A stretch of DNA of 34,230 nucleotides, from contig JAHYYS010000024.1 in assembly GCA_019424865.1 (NCBI GenBank), positions 1-34,230 on the forward strand, written 5' to 3'. Origin of the DNA: a bacterium (GTDB taxonomy: Bacteria > Bacillota > Clostridia > Oscillospirales > Oscillospiraceae). The notes beneath the pieces are model-generated. The model saw nothing but the letters and a program-made list of their open reading frames with translations. It did not search any database and was not told the origin of the DNA. A program made the translations under genes and the position numbers. Positions 1 through 8,101 of the stretch are shown piece after piece (position 1 is the stretch's first letter; every line of letters begins with the position of its first letter).

Positions 1-1229
1 TAGGGGTCCAGCTTGATGTAGTGGCAGATGTCGTTCATCCAGCCCATGTTCCACTTGAAGTTGAAGCCCAGGCCGCCGTCGTCCACGGGATAGGTCACCT
101 TGGGCCAGGCTGTGGATTCCTCGGCGATCATCAGCACATCGGGATGGGCGGCAAAGATGGCGGTGTTCAGCTTCTGGAAGAAATCAATGGCCTCCAGATT
201 CTCCTTGCCCCCATTGACATTGGGCATCCACTCCCCGTCCCGGCGGCCATAGTCCAGATACAGCATGGAGGACACTGCGTCCACCCGCAGGCCGTCCATG
301 TGGTACTCCTCCAGCCAGAACATGGCGGAGGAAAACAGGAAGGAGCGTACCTCGCTGCGGCCGAAGTCAAAGACCTGGGTGCCCCAGTCGGGGTGCTCTC
401 CCTTCCGGGGGTCGGCGTATTCATAGGTGGGGCCGCCGTCGAAGTGATACAGGCCGAAGGCGTCCCGGGGGAAGTGGGCGGGAACCCAGTCCATAATGAC
501 GCCGATGCCCGCCTGATGGAGCTGGTCGATGAGATATTTCAAATCGTCCGGGATGCCGAAGCGGCTGGTGGCGGCAAAATAGCCGGTGCACTGATAGCCC
601 CAGGAGGCGTCCAGGGGGTGCTCGGTGACGGGGAGCAGCTCCACATGGGTGAAGCCCAGCTCCTTTACATAGGGCACCAGATAGGAGGCGATGTCCCGAT
701 AGGAGAGGAACTCCCCCTCGCCGGTGCGGCGCCAGGAGCCCAGATGGCACTCGTAGATGTTCATGGGGCGGCGGTAGGGCGGGTTCTTGGCCCGGTACTC
801 CAGCCAGGACTGGTCGTTCCACTGGTAGCCGGTGCTGTCCAGATCGTAGATTTTGGAGGAGACATTGGGGCGGGTCTCGGCGTGGAAGGCATAGGGATCC
901 GCCTTGCCGATGTAGCTGCCGTCCTCGGTATGGATGGCGTACTGATAGGAGTCGTAGCGCTGTAAGCCGGGGACAAAGACCTCCCAGATGCCGCCCTCCA
1001 CCTGTTCCATTGGGGTGGCGTTGATGTCCCATCCGTTGAAGTCCCCGATCAGGGAGACAAGCGGGGCGTTGGGAGCCCAGACCCGGAACAGGTAGCCGTC
1101 GGTCCCGTCTTCACTCCGGGCGGGATGGGAACCGAAGCAGCGCCAGGCGTGGGTGGAGCGGCCTTCGGAAAAGGCTTCCAGTTCCAAAAAAAGGTCGGAA
1201 GGGGAGAGGTTTTCCTGATATTTGGACAT
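1..1229 (-). CDS. glgB: 1,4-alpha-glucan branching enzyme, 3' end cut by window edge
   Basis: GlgB transfers alpha-1,4-glucan segments to alpha-1,6 positions during cytoplasmic glycogen synthesis. About 409 residues of a usual 620-730 are present. An N-terminal CBM48-like module (YLFRVWAPNA near residue 47, GDFNGWD near 62) precedes the GH13 barrel. DWVPAHF is barrel region I, GLRVDAVSS carries the expected nucleophile Asp317, and IAEEST carries the acid/base Glu370. Their 53-residue spacing equals that of the E. coli enzyme. The frame has no stop before the left edge, so the C-terminal domain lies outside. The start is ATG 1229, with a GAGGTG ribosome site just upstream and a strong promoter about 90 bases away. 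No other glycogen gene is visible here; they may lie to the left. Confidence 0.94.
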   Translation of the reverse strand, partial: MSKYQENLSPSDLFLELEAFSEGRSTHAWRCFGSHPARSEDGTDGYLFRVWAPNAPLVSLIGDFNGWDINATPMEQVEGGIWEVFVPGLQRYDSYQYAIHTEDGSYIGKADPYAFHAETRPNVSSKIYDLDSTGYQWNDQSWLEYRAKNPPYRRPMNIYECHLGSWRRTGEGEFLSYRDIASYLVPYVKELGFTHVELLPVTEHPLDASWGYQCTGYFAATSRFGIPDDLKYLIDQLHQAGIGVIMDWVPAHFPRDAFGLYHFDGGPTYEYADPRKGEHPDWGTQVFDFGRSEVRSFLFSSAMFWLEEYHMDGLRVDAVSSMLYLDYGRRDGEWMPNVNGGKENLEAIDFFQKLNTAIFAAHPDVLMIAEESTAWPKVTYPVDDGGLGFNFKWNMGWMNDICHYIKLDP

Positions 1230-1316
1230 ATTTATCACCTCGTAGGAGCATTTCAACATAAATATCAGCCAAAAGTCACAATACAGTATCAAAAGTTTTC
1301 TCTGATATTTATAAAA

Positions 1317-1345
1317 ATTATACAACGGATGGCCAGTACAGTCAA
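1317..1345 (-). promoter_or_regulatory. sigma-A promoter of glgB
   Basis: On the minus strand TTGACT (1345-1340) is followed after exactly 17 bases by a perfect TATAAT (1322-1317). The predicted start near 1310 leaves an AT-rich leader of about 80 bases before the glgB ATG. Confidence 0.85.
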
Positions 1346-1403
1346 GTAAAATAGGTGCAAACTGTGATTTTATACACAAAAACTGGATGGGCCAGCTATG
1401 TAA

Positions 1404-1422
1404 GGCCGGGCAGAACCCGGCC
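1404..1422 (-). terminator. weak hairpin downstream of dacF
   Basis: A 7-bp GGCCGGG/CCCGGCC stem with a 5-base loop lies 24 bases past the dacF stop. There is no adjacent T-run, so termination here is only possible, not demonstrated. Confidence 0.35.
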
Positions 1423-1445
1423 GGCGGGAGGAAAGAGAGCGGAGG

Positions 1446-2597
1446 TCAGCCCGCCATCAGCAGCTGGCGCAGCAGGCGGGAGAAAATGCCGGGCACCGTC
1501 AGCCGGTCCACCGGCTGGGCGGCCGTGATTGGCACGGAATCCCGCAGCTCCTCCCCTACATAGACCTCCATCCGGCCCAGAATCTGCCCCTGCTCCACGG
1601 GGGCCTCCAGGTCCTGGGGGAGCGTGAGCCGGGTGGTTACCTGGCCGGCTTCCCCCTTGCGCACCAGCAGGCGGCACTCCCGCTGCAGCTGGGGCTGCAC
1701 CTGGGATACTGTGCCCAGCAGTACGTCCACCGGGGCCAGCGGGGATTCGGGGTAGACGCTGACCAGGGCGTAGGAGGCAAAGCCATAGTCCAGCAGCGCC
1801 TTGGCATCCTCAAAGCGCTGGGCACTGGTGGGCGCCTTCATTACCACGGCGATGAGCTCCATGCCGTCCCGCTCGGCGGTGGCGGATATGCAGTAGAGGG
1901 CGGAGTCGGTGGAGCCGGTTTTCAGGCCGGTGGCGCCCTGGTAAAAGCGCACCAGGCGGTTGGTGTTGGTCAGACCGAAGGTGCCGTCCCGGATGGAGTC
2001 CATCCAGATGGTGGTGTAGTCCCGGATGGAGGGGTGATGCAAAATCAGCTCCCGGGACATCAGCGCGATGTCATAGGCGCTGGTCACGTGGCCCGGGGCG
2101 GGCAGGCCGGTGCAGTTAACAAAGTTGGTGTCGGTCATGCCCAGCTCCTGGGCGCGCTGGTTCATGCGGGCCACAAAGGCGGCCTCGCTGCCCGACAGGT
2201 GCTCTGCCAGGGCCACGGCGCAGTCGTTGCCCGACACCACGGTGACACATTTGATGAGTTCGGACACCGTCATCTGCTCCCCCTCCTTCAGATAGACCTG
2301 GGAGCCCCCCATGCCGGCGGCGTAGGCCGAGACCGCGACGGTATCGTCCAGAGCAATTTGGCCGGAATCCACCGCCTCCATTACCAGAAGCAGGGTCATG
2401 ATTTTGGTGACGCTGGCCGGTTCCAGCTTTTCATGGGCATTTTGCTCGTACAGCAGGGTCCCCGTCTCCTTTTCCATCAGGACGGCGGAGGCGCAGGAGA
2501 GGGTGAGGCCGGGGACGGCCTCGCCCGCGGCGGAGGCTGGCGGCACGGCAGCCGCCAGCAGAGCGGCGGCCAGACACAGGGCTGAGATTTGCTTCAT
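1446..2597 (-). CDS. dacF: D-alanyl-D-alanine carboxypeptidase (DacF/PBP5 family)
   Basis: This secreted serine D,D-carboxypeptidase removes the terminal D-Ala from peptidoglycan stem peptides. It has 383 residues from ATG 2597, chosen because AGGAGG sits 8 bases upstream; an in-frame ATG at 2621 lacks such a site. Residues 1-24 form a signal peptide (hydrophobic Ala/Leu core ending ASAA). All three active-site motifs are present: SVTK at 62-65 with nucleophile Ser62, SGN at 122-124, and KTGST from Lys226. The C-terminal 100 residues match the beta-rich PBP5 C-terminal domain, and a short amphipathic end (SRLLRQLL) could anchor it to the membrane. In Bacillus dacF is sporulation-linked, but no clear sporulation promoter is seen here. 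The gene is monocistronic and divergent from the phage-derived cluster. Confidence 0.93.
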   Translation of the reverse strand: MKQISALCLAAALLAAAVPPASAAGEAVPGLTLSCASAVLMEKETGTLLYEQNAHEKLEPASVTKIMTLLLVMEAVDSGQIALDDTVAVSAYAAGMGGSQVYLKEGEQMTVSELIKCVTVVSGNDCAVALAEHLSGSEAAFVARMNQRAQELGMTDTNFVNCTGLPAPGHVTSAYDIALMSRELILHHPSIRDYTTIWMDSIRDGTFGLTNTNRLVRFYQGATGLKTGSTDSALYCISATAERDGMELIAVVMKAPTSAQRFEDAKALLDYGFASYALVSVYPESPLAPVDVLLGTVSQVQPQLQRECRLLVRKGEAGQVTTRLTLPQDLEAPVEQGQILGRMEVYVGEELRDSVPITAAQPVDRLTVPGIFSRLLRQLLMAG

Positions 2598-2974
2598 AGA
2601 GCTTTCCTCCTGAACCATCATTTGTCGGTGTGGTCAGGATGTGGAGACAGCGTGCATTCTATGCGCGGGAAGGAGGCGGTATTTTTTTCTGGAGGGACAG
2701 GGAAAGGAAGCGTTTTCCAGCCCGATGGGCACACAGCGCCGCGCGGTCTGCTCAGCAGACATTATCATAGTACACCGGACAGGTGAGAGCGGTCGAAACA
2801 GGGCGGAAGGGCAGGAGAAAAATGGAAGTTTTTGCAAAGCCGGAAAACGGCCATGGAGCAGAAAAGACCGTTAAAAGGGGATTTTCTGAAAGGAGGGGGA
2901 GCAGGTTCCTGCTTGGTTGCCGTGAAACATACAACTTTTGCCGAAAAGCCGGGGTGGGTGAGAGGAGGCATGAG
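2598..2974. other. intergenic region between dacF and the phage-like operon
   Basis: This 377-base divergent region should hold the promoters of dacF and of the whole phage structural operon, yet no convincing -35/-10 pair is seen for either. Minus-strand TATGATAAT near 2760-2770 lacks a good -35. A short palindrome, AGCAGG-tt-CCTGCT (2900-2913), sits about 60 bases before the first phage gene and could be an operator. The frame of the first phage gene is open back to 2783, but that extension looks non-protein-like and has no ribosome site. Confidence 0.5.
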
Positions 2975-3271
2975 ATGACAAAGAGAGGGCTCCCGGGGCG
3001 GGAGCAGATTTTGAAGCGCATGTGGAAGCTGGCCAACGCCGGCGCAGGAGATGCAGTGCGCCTGGCATGCTTCCCCGAGACGGAGTGGGGCGAGCTGGGG
3101 AAGCTGGATTTGGATGCCCTGACCGAATTCAAGCGGGGGGCAAACGGGGTGATCGAGCTGAAGTTTGCCGACCGGGCCCGGCTGCTGGAGCGGCTTTTGG
3201 ACGCCGCGGACCACAGCGGGGAGGAGCAGGTGGACCGCTTTTTGCGGGCCATGGAGGAAAAGGGGGGATAG
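2975..3271 (+). CDS. putative phage terminase small subunit
   Basis: This 98-residue protein opens the structural operon and ends 3 bases before the large terminase, the usual place for the DNA-recognition subunit of the packaging motor. The start ATG 2975 has AGAGGAGG 6 bases upstream. The sequence contains GAGDAVRLA followed by LDALTEFKRGANGVIELKFADRA, a pattern I recognise from short small-terminase or terminase-associated proteins of Firmicutes phages. The C-terminal half is a charged helix (RARLLERLLDAADHSGEEQ). No clear helix-turn-helix is seen. The family assignment rests on position and on this short pattern, so it is moderate. Confidence 0.65.
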   Translation: MTKRGLPGREQILKRMWKLANAGAGDAVRLACFPETEWGELGKLDLDALTEFKRGANGVIELKFADRARLLERLLDAADHSGEEQVDRFLRAMEEKGG

Positions 3272-3274
3272 GCC

Positions 3275-4537
3275 GTGGAGGACATCGTGTTCTCTCCCAA
3301 ACAGCGGCGGGTGCTCACCTGGTGGCGGCCGGGCTCCGCGGACGCAGACAAGCAGGCTGTGATCTGCGACGGGGCGGTGCGCAGCGGCAAGACCCTGTGT
3401 ACCGGGCTGTCCTTTTTCTGCTGGGCCATGAGCAGCTTTCAAAACCGGAGCTTTGCCCTGTGCGGGAAAACCATTGTGTCCGTGCGGCGCAACCTGCTCT
3501 CGGAGCTGCTGCCCCTGTTGGAAAATATGGGGTTCCGGTGCCGGCAGCAGGTGTCCCGCAATCTGCTTCAGGTCCGGCTGGGCGGGCGGCGGAATACCTT
3601 TTACCTGTTCGGCGGGAAGGACGAGGGTTCGGCGGCGCTGATTCAGGGGATTACCCTGGCGGGAGCCCTGCTGGACGAGGTGGCCCTGATGCCCCGCTCC
3701 TTTGTGGAGCAGACGGCGGCCCGGTGCTCGGTGCCGGGGAGCCGGCTGTGGTTCTCCTGCAACCCCGAGTCCCCGGGGCACTGGTTTTACCGGGAGTGGA
3801 TCCAAAAGGCGGAGGAGAAGCAGGCCCTGCGCCTGCAGTTTTCCATGGCGGACAATCCGGGGCTGTCCCGGGAGGTGCTGGAGCGGTACCAGAGCATGTT
3901 TGAGGGCACCTTTTACCGCCGGTTTGTACTGGGGGAGTGGGTGGCCGCCGAAGGGCTGGTATACGACTTCTTTGACGAAGACATGGTACAGGACGTCCCG
4001 GAGGGGCGGATGGAGGAGTGGTACATCTCCTGCGATTACGGCACGGTCAACCCCACGTCCCTGGGGCTTTGGGGGAGGCGCGGCGGCGTGTGGTACCGGG
4101 TGAAGGAGTGCTACTACGACGCCAGGGCGGTGCACAGGCAGCGGACGGACGAGGAGCACGCCGACGCGCTGGCCGAGCTGGCCGGGGAACGGAGCATCCG
4201 GGCGGTGGTGGCAGACCCGTCTGCCGCCAGCTTTATCGAGGTGCTGCGCCGCCGGGGCTGGCGGGTGCGGCGGGCGGAAAACGAGGTGCTGTCCGGAATC
4301 CGCCTCACCGCCCGGCTTTTGAAGACGGGGCGGCTGGTGATCTGCAGGGGCTGTCAGGATGCCATCCGGGAGTTCTCGCTGTACCGCTGGGAGGACCGGG
4401 ATGGCGGACAGGACCGGGTGAAAAAAGAACACGACCACGCCATGGATGAAATCCGGTATTTTGCCGCCACGGTGGCGGCCCGGGAGGAAGACCGGAGCGG
4501 TATTTTTGCCGGGTGTGTGGAGCGGGGGCGGTTTTGA
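3275..4537 (+). CDS. phage terminase large subunit
   Basis: TerL is the ATP-driven packaging motor and headful nuclease that loads DNA into the procapsid through the portal. It has 420 residues from GTG 3275. ATPase half: Walker A GAVRSGKT (33-40), Walker B ALLDE (131-135, Asp134/Glu135), and coupling motif SCNP (161-164). Nuclease half, with an RNase H fold: acidic residues at CDYG (Asp254), VADP (Asp314) and MDEIRYF (Asp391). Every catalytic position expected for the family is present, and the length is normal for PBSX/SPP1-type enzymes. It overlaps the portal gene by 4 bases. An intact motor and nuclease argue that the cluster can still package DNA. Confidence 0.94.
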   Translation: MEDIVFSPKQRRVLTWWRPGSADADKQAVICDGAVRSGKTLCTGLSFFCWAMSSFQNRSFALCGKTIVSVRRNLLSELLPLLENMGFRCRQQVSRNLLQVRLGGRRNTFYLFGGKDEGSAALIQGITLAGALLDEVALMPRSFVEQTAARCSVPGSRLWFSCNPESPGHWFYREWIQKAEEKQALRLQFSMADNPGLSREVLERYQSMFEGTFYRRFVLGEWVAAEGLVYDFFDEDMVQDVPEGRMEEWYISCDYGTVNPTSLGLWGRRGGVWYRVKECYYDARAVHRQRTDEEHADALAELAGERSIRAVVADPSAASFIEVLRRRGWRVRRAENEVLSGIRLTARLLKTGRLVICRGCQDAIREFSLYRWEDRDGGQDRVKKEHDHAMDEIRYFAATVAAREEDRSGIFAGCVERGRF

Positions 4538-5721
4538 GACAAAGCAAACAGAAGCAACGGGCGGAAAGGCGGCGAGAGGACATGAAATGGTGGGAGCGGA
4601 AGCGGCGGGAACCCGCCGCGCCGGTGGTGCAGGTGCGGCGTTCGGAGGGGCACCCCTTCGGCGTGCTGGATCAGTATATTCCTCTGGGAGGCGGACAGAT
4701 CAGGCTGTACCGGGCTATCCGGGAGGGCGTGCCGGTGGTGGACGCCGCCATTTGGAAGCTGGTACGACTGTGCGGCGGGGTGCGGCCCCTGTGCCGGGAC
4801 AGCCGGATGCAGGGAGAGCTGGACCGGTTTTGGCGCACGGTCAATGTGGGCTGGGGACAGCGGGGCATTCAGGCCTTTTTGGACCGGTACCTGGACGACC
4901 TGTTCACCTGCGGCCATGGGCTGGGGGAGATTGTGCTGCAGCCCGACGGACGGGAAATTGCAGCGGTGCTGTGTGCGGATCCGGAGCAGGTGGAGGCCAG
5001 GGAGGGGGACAGCCCCCTGGATTTTCGTCTGTGCCGGCGGACAGGGGGAGAGAGGGCGGAGCTGCCCTGGCAGGAGCTGCTGCTCTTTACCCCCTTTCAG
5101 CCCACGGGGGACGCCCCCTGCGGGGTGTCCCTGCTGCGGTCCATGCCCTTTTTGACGGGTATCCTGCTGAAAATCTTTCAGGCGGTGGGACAGAACTGGG
5201 AGCGGGCCGGCAGCCTGCGCTTTGCCGTGGTGCTGCGCCCCGGTGAGGGGGAGGAGGCCTTCGCCCAGGAGCGCTGCCGCCTGCTGGCACAGGAGTGGTC
5301 GGAGGCCATGCAGGCCGGGCGGGCAGGCACGGTGCGGGATTTTGTGGCCGTTGGGGACGTGGACATCAAGGTCATCGGCGCCGACGGGCAGATCCTGGAC
5401 AGTCAGGTGCCGGTGCGTCAGATTTTGGAGCAGCTGGTGGCCCGGACGGGGATTCCGCCCTTTATGCTGGGGCTGTCCTGGTCGTCCACCGAGCGGATGA
5501 GCACCCAGCAGGCCGATCTGCTGACCAGTGAGATCACCGCAATCCGGCGCAGCCTGGAGCCGGCCCTGTGCCGGATTGCCGAGCTGTGGCTGAGGCTGAG
5601 AGGGCAGGATGGACAGGTGGAGCTGGAGTGGGAGGACATCAACCTCCAGGACCTGGTGGAAGAGGCCCGGGCGGAGCTGTACCGGGCCCAGGCAGAGCAG
5701 AAGAGGAGGGAAATCCAATGA
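4534..5721 (+). CDS. phage portal protein
   Basis: The portal forms the dodecameric ring at the capsid vertex through which DNA enters and to which the neck attaches. It has about 395 residues if translation begins at TTG 4534, which overlaps the terminase stop as TTGA; ATG 4582 (MKWWERK) is the alternative and would remove a basic leader. Portal-like features are GVPVVDAAIWKLVRL near the N-terminus, the central TGIPPFMLGLSWSSTERMSTQQADLLTSEITAIRRSLEP segment, where ring-forming and tunnel helices lie in DUF935/HK97-type portals, and a helical acidic C-terminus. The gene sits between terminase and prohead protease, the standard order. Its stop overlaps the next ATG (ATGA), suggesting coupled translation. 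Confidence 0.88.
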   Translation: MRQSKQKQRAERRREDMKWWERKRREPAAPVVQVRRSEGHPFGVLDQYIPLGGGQIRLYRAIREGVPVVDAAIWKLVRLCGGVRPLCRDSRMQGELDRFWRTVNVGWGQRGIQAFLDRYLDDLFTCGHGLGEIVLQPDGREIAAVLCADPEQVEAREGDSPLDFRLCRRTGGERAELPWQELLLFTPFQPTGDAPCGVSLLRSMPFLTGILLKIFQAVGQNWERAGSLRFAVVLRPGEGEEAFAQERCRLLAQEWSEAMQAGRAGTVRDFVAVGDVDIKVIGADGQILDSQVPVRQILEQLVARTGIPPFMLGLSWSSTERMSTQQADLLTSEITAIRRSLEPALCRIAELWLRLRGQDGQVELEWEDINLQDLVEEARAELYRAQAEQKRREIQ

Positions 5722-6653
5722 GAGTGACAAAGGCATCGGAGGGGGGCGGCGGCGCCCCCATAGCCCAGGGGGATCTGGAGCGGATTAACGCCCTGGCCCG
5801 GCGGACGCTGGGGGAGGAGGAGGTCTATACCTTTTCCCTGCGGCTGTGCGACAACGAGGTGGACCGGGATTTTGAGCGCTTTACGCCCCGGACGCTGGAG
5901 GAGCTGGCGGAGCAGTTTGTGGGAAAAAGCGGCATCTTTGACCACCAGTGGTCCGCCCGGGGGCAGGCGGCCCGGATCTATAAAACTGAGGTGGTGCGTC
6001 AGCCGGAGCGGCTGACCCGGGCGGGAGACGGCTACTGCTGGCTGAAGGGGTATGCCTATATGATGCGCACCGACAGCAACCGGGATCTGATCTGTGAGAT
6101 TGAGGGGGGCATCAAGAAGGAGGTCAGCGTGGGCTGCGCCGTGGAGCGCTCGGTGTGCTCCATTTGCGGCGCCGACCTGCGCCGGGGCCAGTGCGGACAC
6201 AAAAAGGGAGAGGTCTACGACGGCAGGCTGTGCTATGCCAGTCTGGAGGGAGCCAGCGACGCCTATGAGTTCTCCTTTGTGGCGGTACCGGCCCAGCCCG
6301 GCGCCGGTGTGGTCAAGGGGAGGCAGGCGGGCGGCGTGCACTGGAAGGAAGCGGCCCGACAGAATCCGGACTGGGCCGGGGAGCTGAAAGAGCTGGAGGA
6401 GGAGGCCGCCCTGGGACGGACCTATCTGAAGCAGCTGCGGGAGGAGACGGTGCGCCTGGGCCTGCTGGCCGGAACCGGGCTGGACCGGGCCGCGCTGGAA
6501 CGCCTGACATCCAGGCTGAGCCGGGAGGAGCTGATCCCCCTGAAGGAGGCCTGGGGCGCCCGGGCGGCGGCGCGCTACCCGATACAGACCCAGCTGGACT
6601 ATCAGAACCGGGGACAGAGCCGGGCGGAGCCGGACGGAGCATTTCTGATCTGA
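5718..6653 (+). CDS. prohead maturation protease (HK97/U35-like) with zinc-knuckle insert
   Basis: This protease matures the procapsid by cleaving scaffold and capsid sequences. It has 311 residues from ATG 5718, with GAGGAGGG 7 bases upstream. Candidate catalytic residues are His76 in GIFDHQ and Ser137 in KEVSVGC, matching the His/Ser pair of U35-type proteases. Just after the serine comes a metal-site-like C147-x2-C150-x8-C159-x-H161, then DAYEFSFVAVPAQPGAG, which closes the protease fold. Residues from about 205 onward are a charged helical tail (ELKELEEEAALGR) that could act as the scaffold. No separate scaffold gene exists between protease and capsid, which supports this reading. Confidence 0.85.
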   Translation: MRVTKASEGGGGAPIAQGDLERINALARRTLGEEEVYTFSLRLCDNEVDRDFERFTPRTLEELAEQFVGKSGIFDHQWSARGQAARIYKTEVVRQPERLTRAGDGYCWLKGYAYMMRTDSNRDLICEIEGGIKKEVSVGCAVERSVCSICGADLRRGQCGHKKGEVYDGRLCYASLEGASDAYEFSFVAVPAQPGAGVVKGRQAGGVHWKEAARQNPDWAGELKELEEEAALGRTYLKQLREETVRLGLLAGTGLDRAALERLTSRLSREELIPLKEAWGARAAARYPIQTQLDYQNRGQSRAEPDGAFLI

Positions 6654-6704
6654 GGGCAGGGGCGGGCCCCGCCCGTCAAGGAAATACAGAGGAGGCAGAA
6701 AACG

Positions 6705-7064
6705 ATGAGTCAAATTTCCTATGAGGACATTGGAGCGGTGACCGCCACCTTTGCGGTGAGCGGGGAGGTGAAGGGCGGACAGGTGGTGAAGGTGTCGGCC
6801 AGCCGGACGGTGGCCCCCTGCACCGCCGGGGACAAGTTCTGCGGCGTGGCGCTGGAGCCCCGGAAGGGGCATGCGGCGGTGCAGGTGAAGGGCTTTGTCA
6901 CCGTCAGCTGTACCGGCAGCCTGACCCCCGGCTGGGCCGTGCTGTGTGCCGACGGCAAGGGAGGCGTGCAGGCAGCGGCGGCCGGATCGGATGACGGGGA
7001 GCCGGTGGGCGTGGAGGCGCTGGTGATCAGCGCGGACACAGGCAGCGCCGTGCTGTGCCTGTGA
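6705..7064 (+). CDS. putative capsid decoration/stabilisation protein
   Basis: This 119-residue protein lies between the protease and the major capsid protein, where head decoration (cement) proteins are normally encoded. It is rich in beta-type segments and Gly/Ala/Val (VKVSASRTVAPCTAGDKFCGVALE, VQVKGFVTVSCTGSLTPGW). This resembles DUF2190-like head-fibre or cement proteins, which bind capsomers from outside. ATG 6705 has GAGGAGG about 10 bases upstream. The 51-base gap before it contains a GC-rich inverted repeat (about 6660-6674). The role is inferred from position and composition. Confidence 0.65.
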   Translation: MSQISYEDIGAVTATFAVSGEVKGGQVVKVSASRTVAPCTAGDKFCGVALEPRKGHAAVQVKGFVTVSCTGSLTPGWAVLCADGKGGVQAAAAGSDDGEPVGVEALVISADTGSAVLCL

Positions 7065-7085
7065 TTTTGAGAGGAGCGTGGGACA

Positions 7086-8099
7086 ATGGCTTATTCCTAT
7101 GACAATTTGAAGCTGGACAAGGGGATGTATCAGGAGGCGGGCAGCACCTTTACCCAGGTGCTGGAGCGCCAGGACCCCAGCGAGCAGTACAAGGGCACCA
7201 GCCTGGAGGGGCTGGACGCCTTTCAGCGGCAGCTCAAGCGCTTTGACATCAAGGTGAAGGGGGCGGGCAGCGACGTGGTGGAAAAGTTTTTCCGCACCGC
7301 CGACTCCGCGGTCCTCTTCCCCGAGTACATCGCCCGGTCGGTGCGCCAGGGACTGGAGGAGGGGGACATTTTGCCCCACATCACGGCCGCAGTGACCCGG
7401 TTTGACGGCATGGACTACCGCTCCATCGCCTCTGAGGCGGGGGGAGAGGAGAAGGAGCTGCGCACAGTGGAGGAGGGGGCCTCCATCCCCGCCACCACCA
7501 TCAAGGTGCAGGCCAACCTGGTCCGGCTGCACAAGCGGGGCAGGATGCTGGTGGCCTCCTATGAGGCGGTGCGCTATCAGAAGCTGGATCTGTTCTCCGT
7601 CACCCTGCGGCAGATTGGCGCCCACATCGCCCGGATGCACTTGGCGGACGCGGTGGATGTGCTGATGAACGGGGACGGCAACGACAACGCCGCTGAGGCG
7701 GACGAGGTGGAGACCTCCGGAACCCTGACCTATGACGATCTGGTGGACTTCTGGGCCAAGTTTGACCCCTATGAGATGAATGCCCTGCTGGTGTCCGGGG
7801 ATGTGATGGTCAAGCTGCTCAAGCTGGCCGAGTTCCAGAACCCCCTCACCGGCCTGAACTTTCAGGGCACCGGCAAGCTGACCACGCCCCTGGGGGCGTC
7901 CCTGCTGCGCACCAGCGTGCTGCCCGACGGCACCGCCATCGGCCTGGACAAGCGCTTTGCCCTGGAGATGGTACAGGGCAGCGACGTGATGGTGGAGTAT
8001 GACAAGCTGATTGACCGGCAGCTGGAGCGGGCGGCCATCACCACCGTCAGCGGGTTTGCCAAGATCTTTCAGGACGCCAGCCGGGTGCTGGAGGTGTGA
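7086..8099 (+). CDS. phage major capsid protein
   Basis: This 337-residue protein is the likely shell subunit. A charged N-terminal segment of about 90 residues precedes SAVLFPEYIARSVRQGLEEGDILPHITAAVTRFDG, then the long beta/helical body with VEEGASIPATTIKVQANLVRLHKRGRMLVASYEAVRY. That pattern is typical of HK97-fold capsid proteins of PBSX/SPP1-like phages. The C-terminal segment MVEYDKLIDRQLERAAITTVSGFAKIF resembles the part of the capsid fold used in intersubunit contacts. Its place after the protease and decoration genes is standard. GAGAGGAGCG lies before ATG 7086. The stop overlaps a GTG of the next gene. Confidence 0.9.
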   Translation: MAYSYDNLKLDKGMYQEAGSTFTQVLERQDPSEQYKGTSLEGLDAFQRQLKRFDIKVKGAGSDVVEKFFRTADSAVLFPEYIARSVRQGLEEGDILPHITAAVTRFDGMDYRSIASEAGGEEKELRTVEEGASIPATTIKVQANLVRLHKRGRMLVASYEAVRYQKLDLFSVTLRQIGAHIARMHLADAVDVLMNGDGNDNAAEADEVETSGTLTYDDLVDFWAKFDPYEMNALLVSGDVMVKLLKLAEFQNPLTGLNFQGTGKLTTPLGASLLRTSVLPDGTAIGLDKRFALEMVQGSDVMVEYDKLIDRQLERAAITTVSGFAKIFQDASRVLEV

Positions 8100-8101
8100 G
8101 T

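Noticed and set aside
2868..2885. Possible attachment-site repeat (TTTAACGG shared with 16010-16020) around the phage cluster
   Set aside because: Only about eight bases, inverted in orientation and within low-complexity sequence; expected by chance.
2930..2945. CATACAAC, similar to a sporulation sigma-E/K -10 box, before the phage operon
   Set aside because: No matching -35 at the right distance; one partial box is not enough.
2783..2974. N-terminal extension of the small terminase gene
   Set aside because: No ribosome site, non-protein-like composition, and a good site just before ATG 2975.
2765..4438. Long antisense open frame opposite the terminase genes (557 codons); similar ones at 5418-7640, 17727-19478, 22981-25095 and 29573-31975
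   Set aside because: All are opposite clear genes, with His/Pro/Gly/Gln/Leu-rich, non-protein-like translations. High third-position GC in the real genes removes stops from the opposite strand.
6655..6678. GC-rich inverted repeat between the protease and decoration genes as a terminator
   Set aside because: The loop is too small for a long stem, there is no T-run, and the operon clearly continues.
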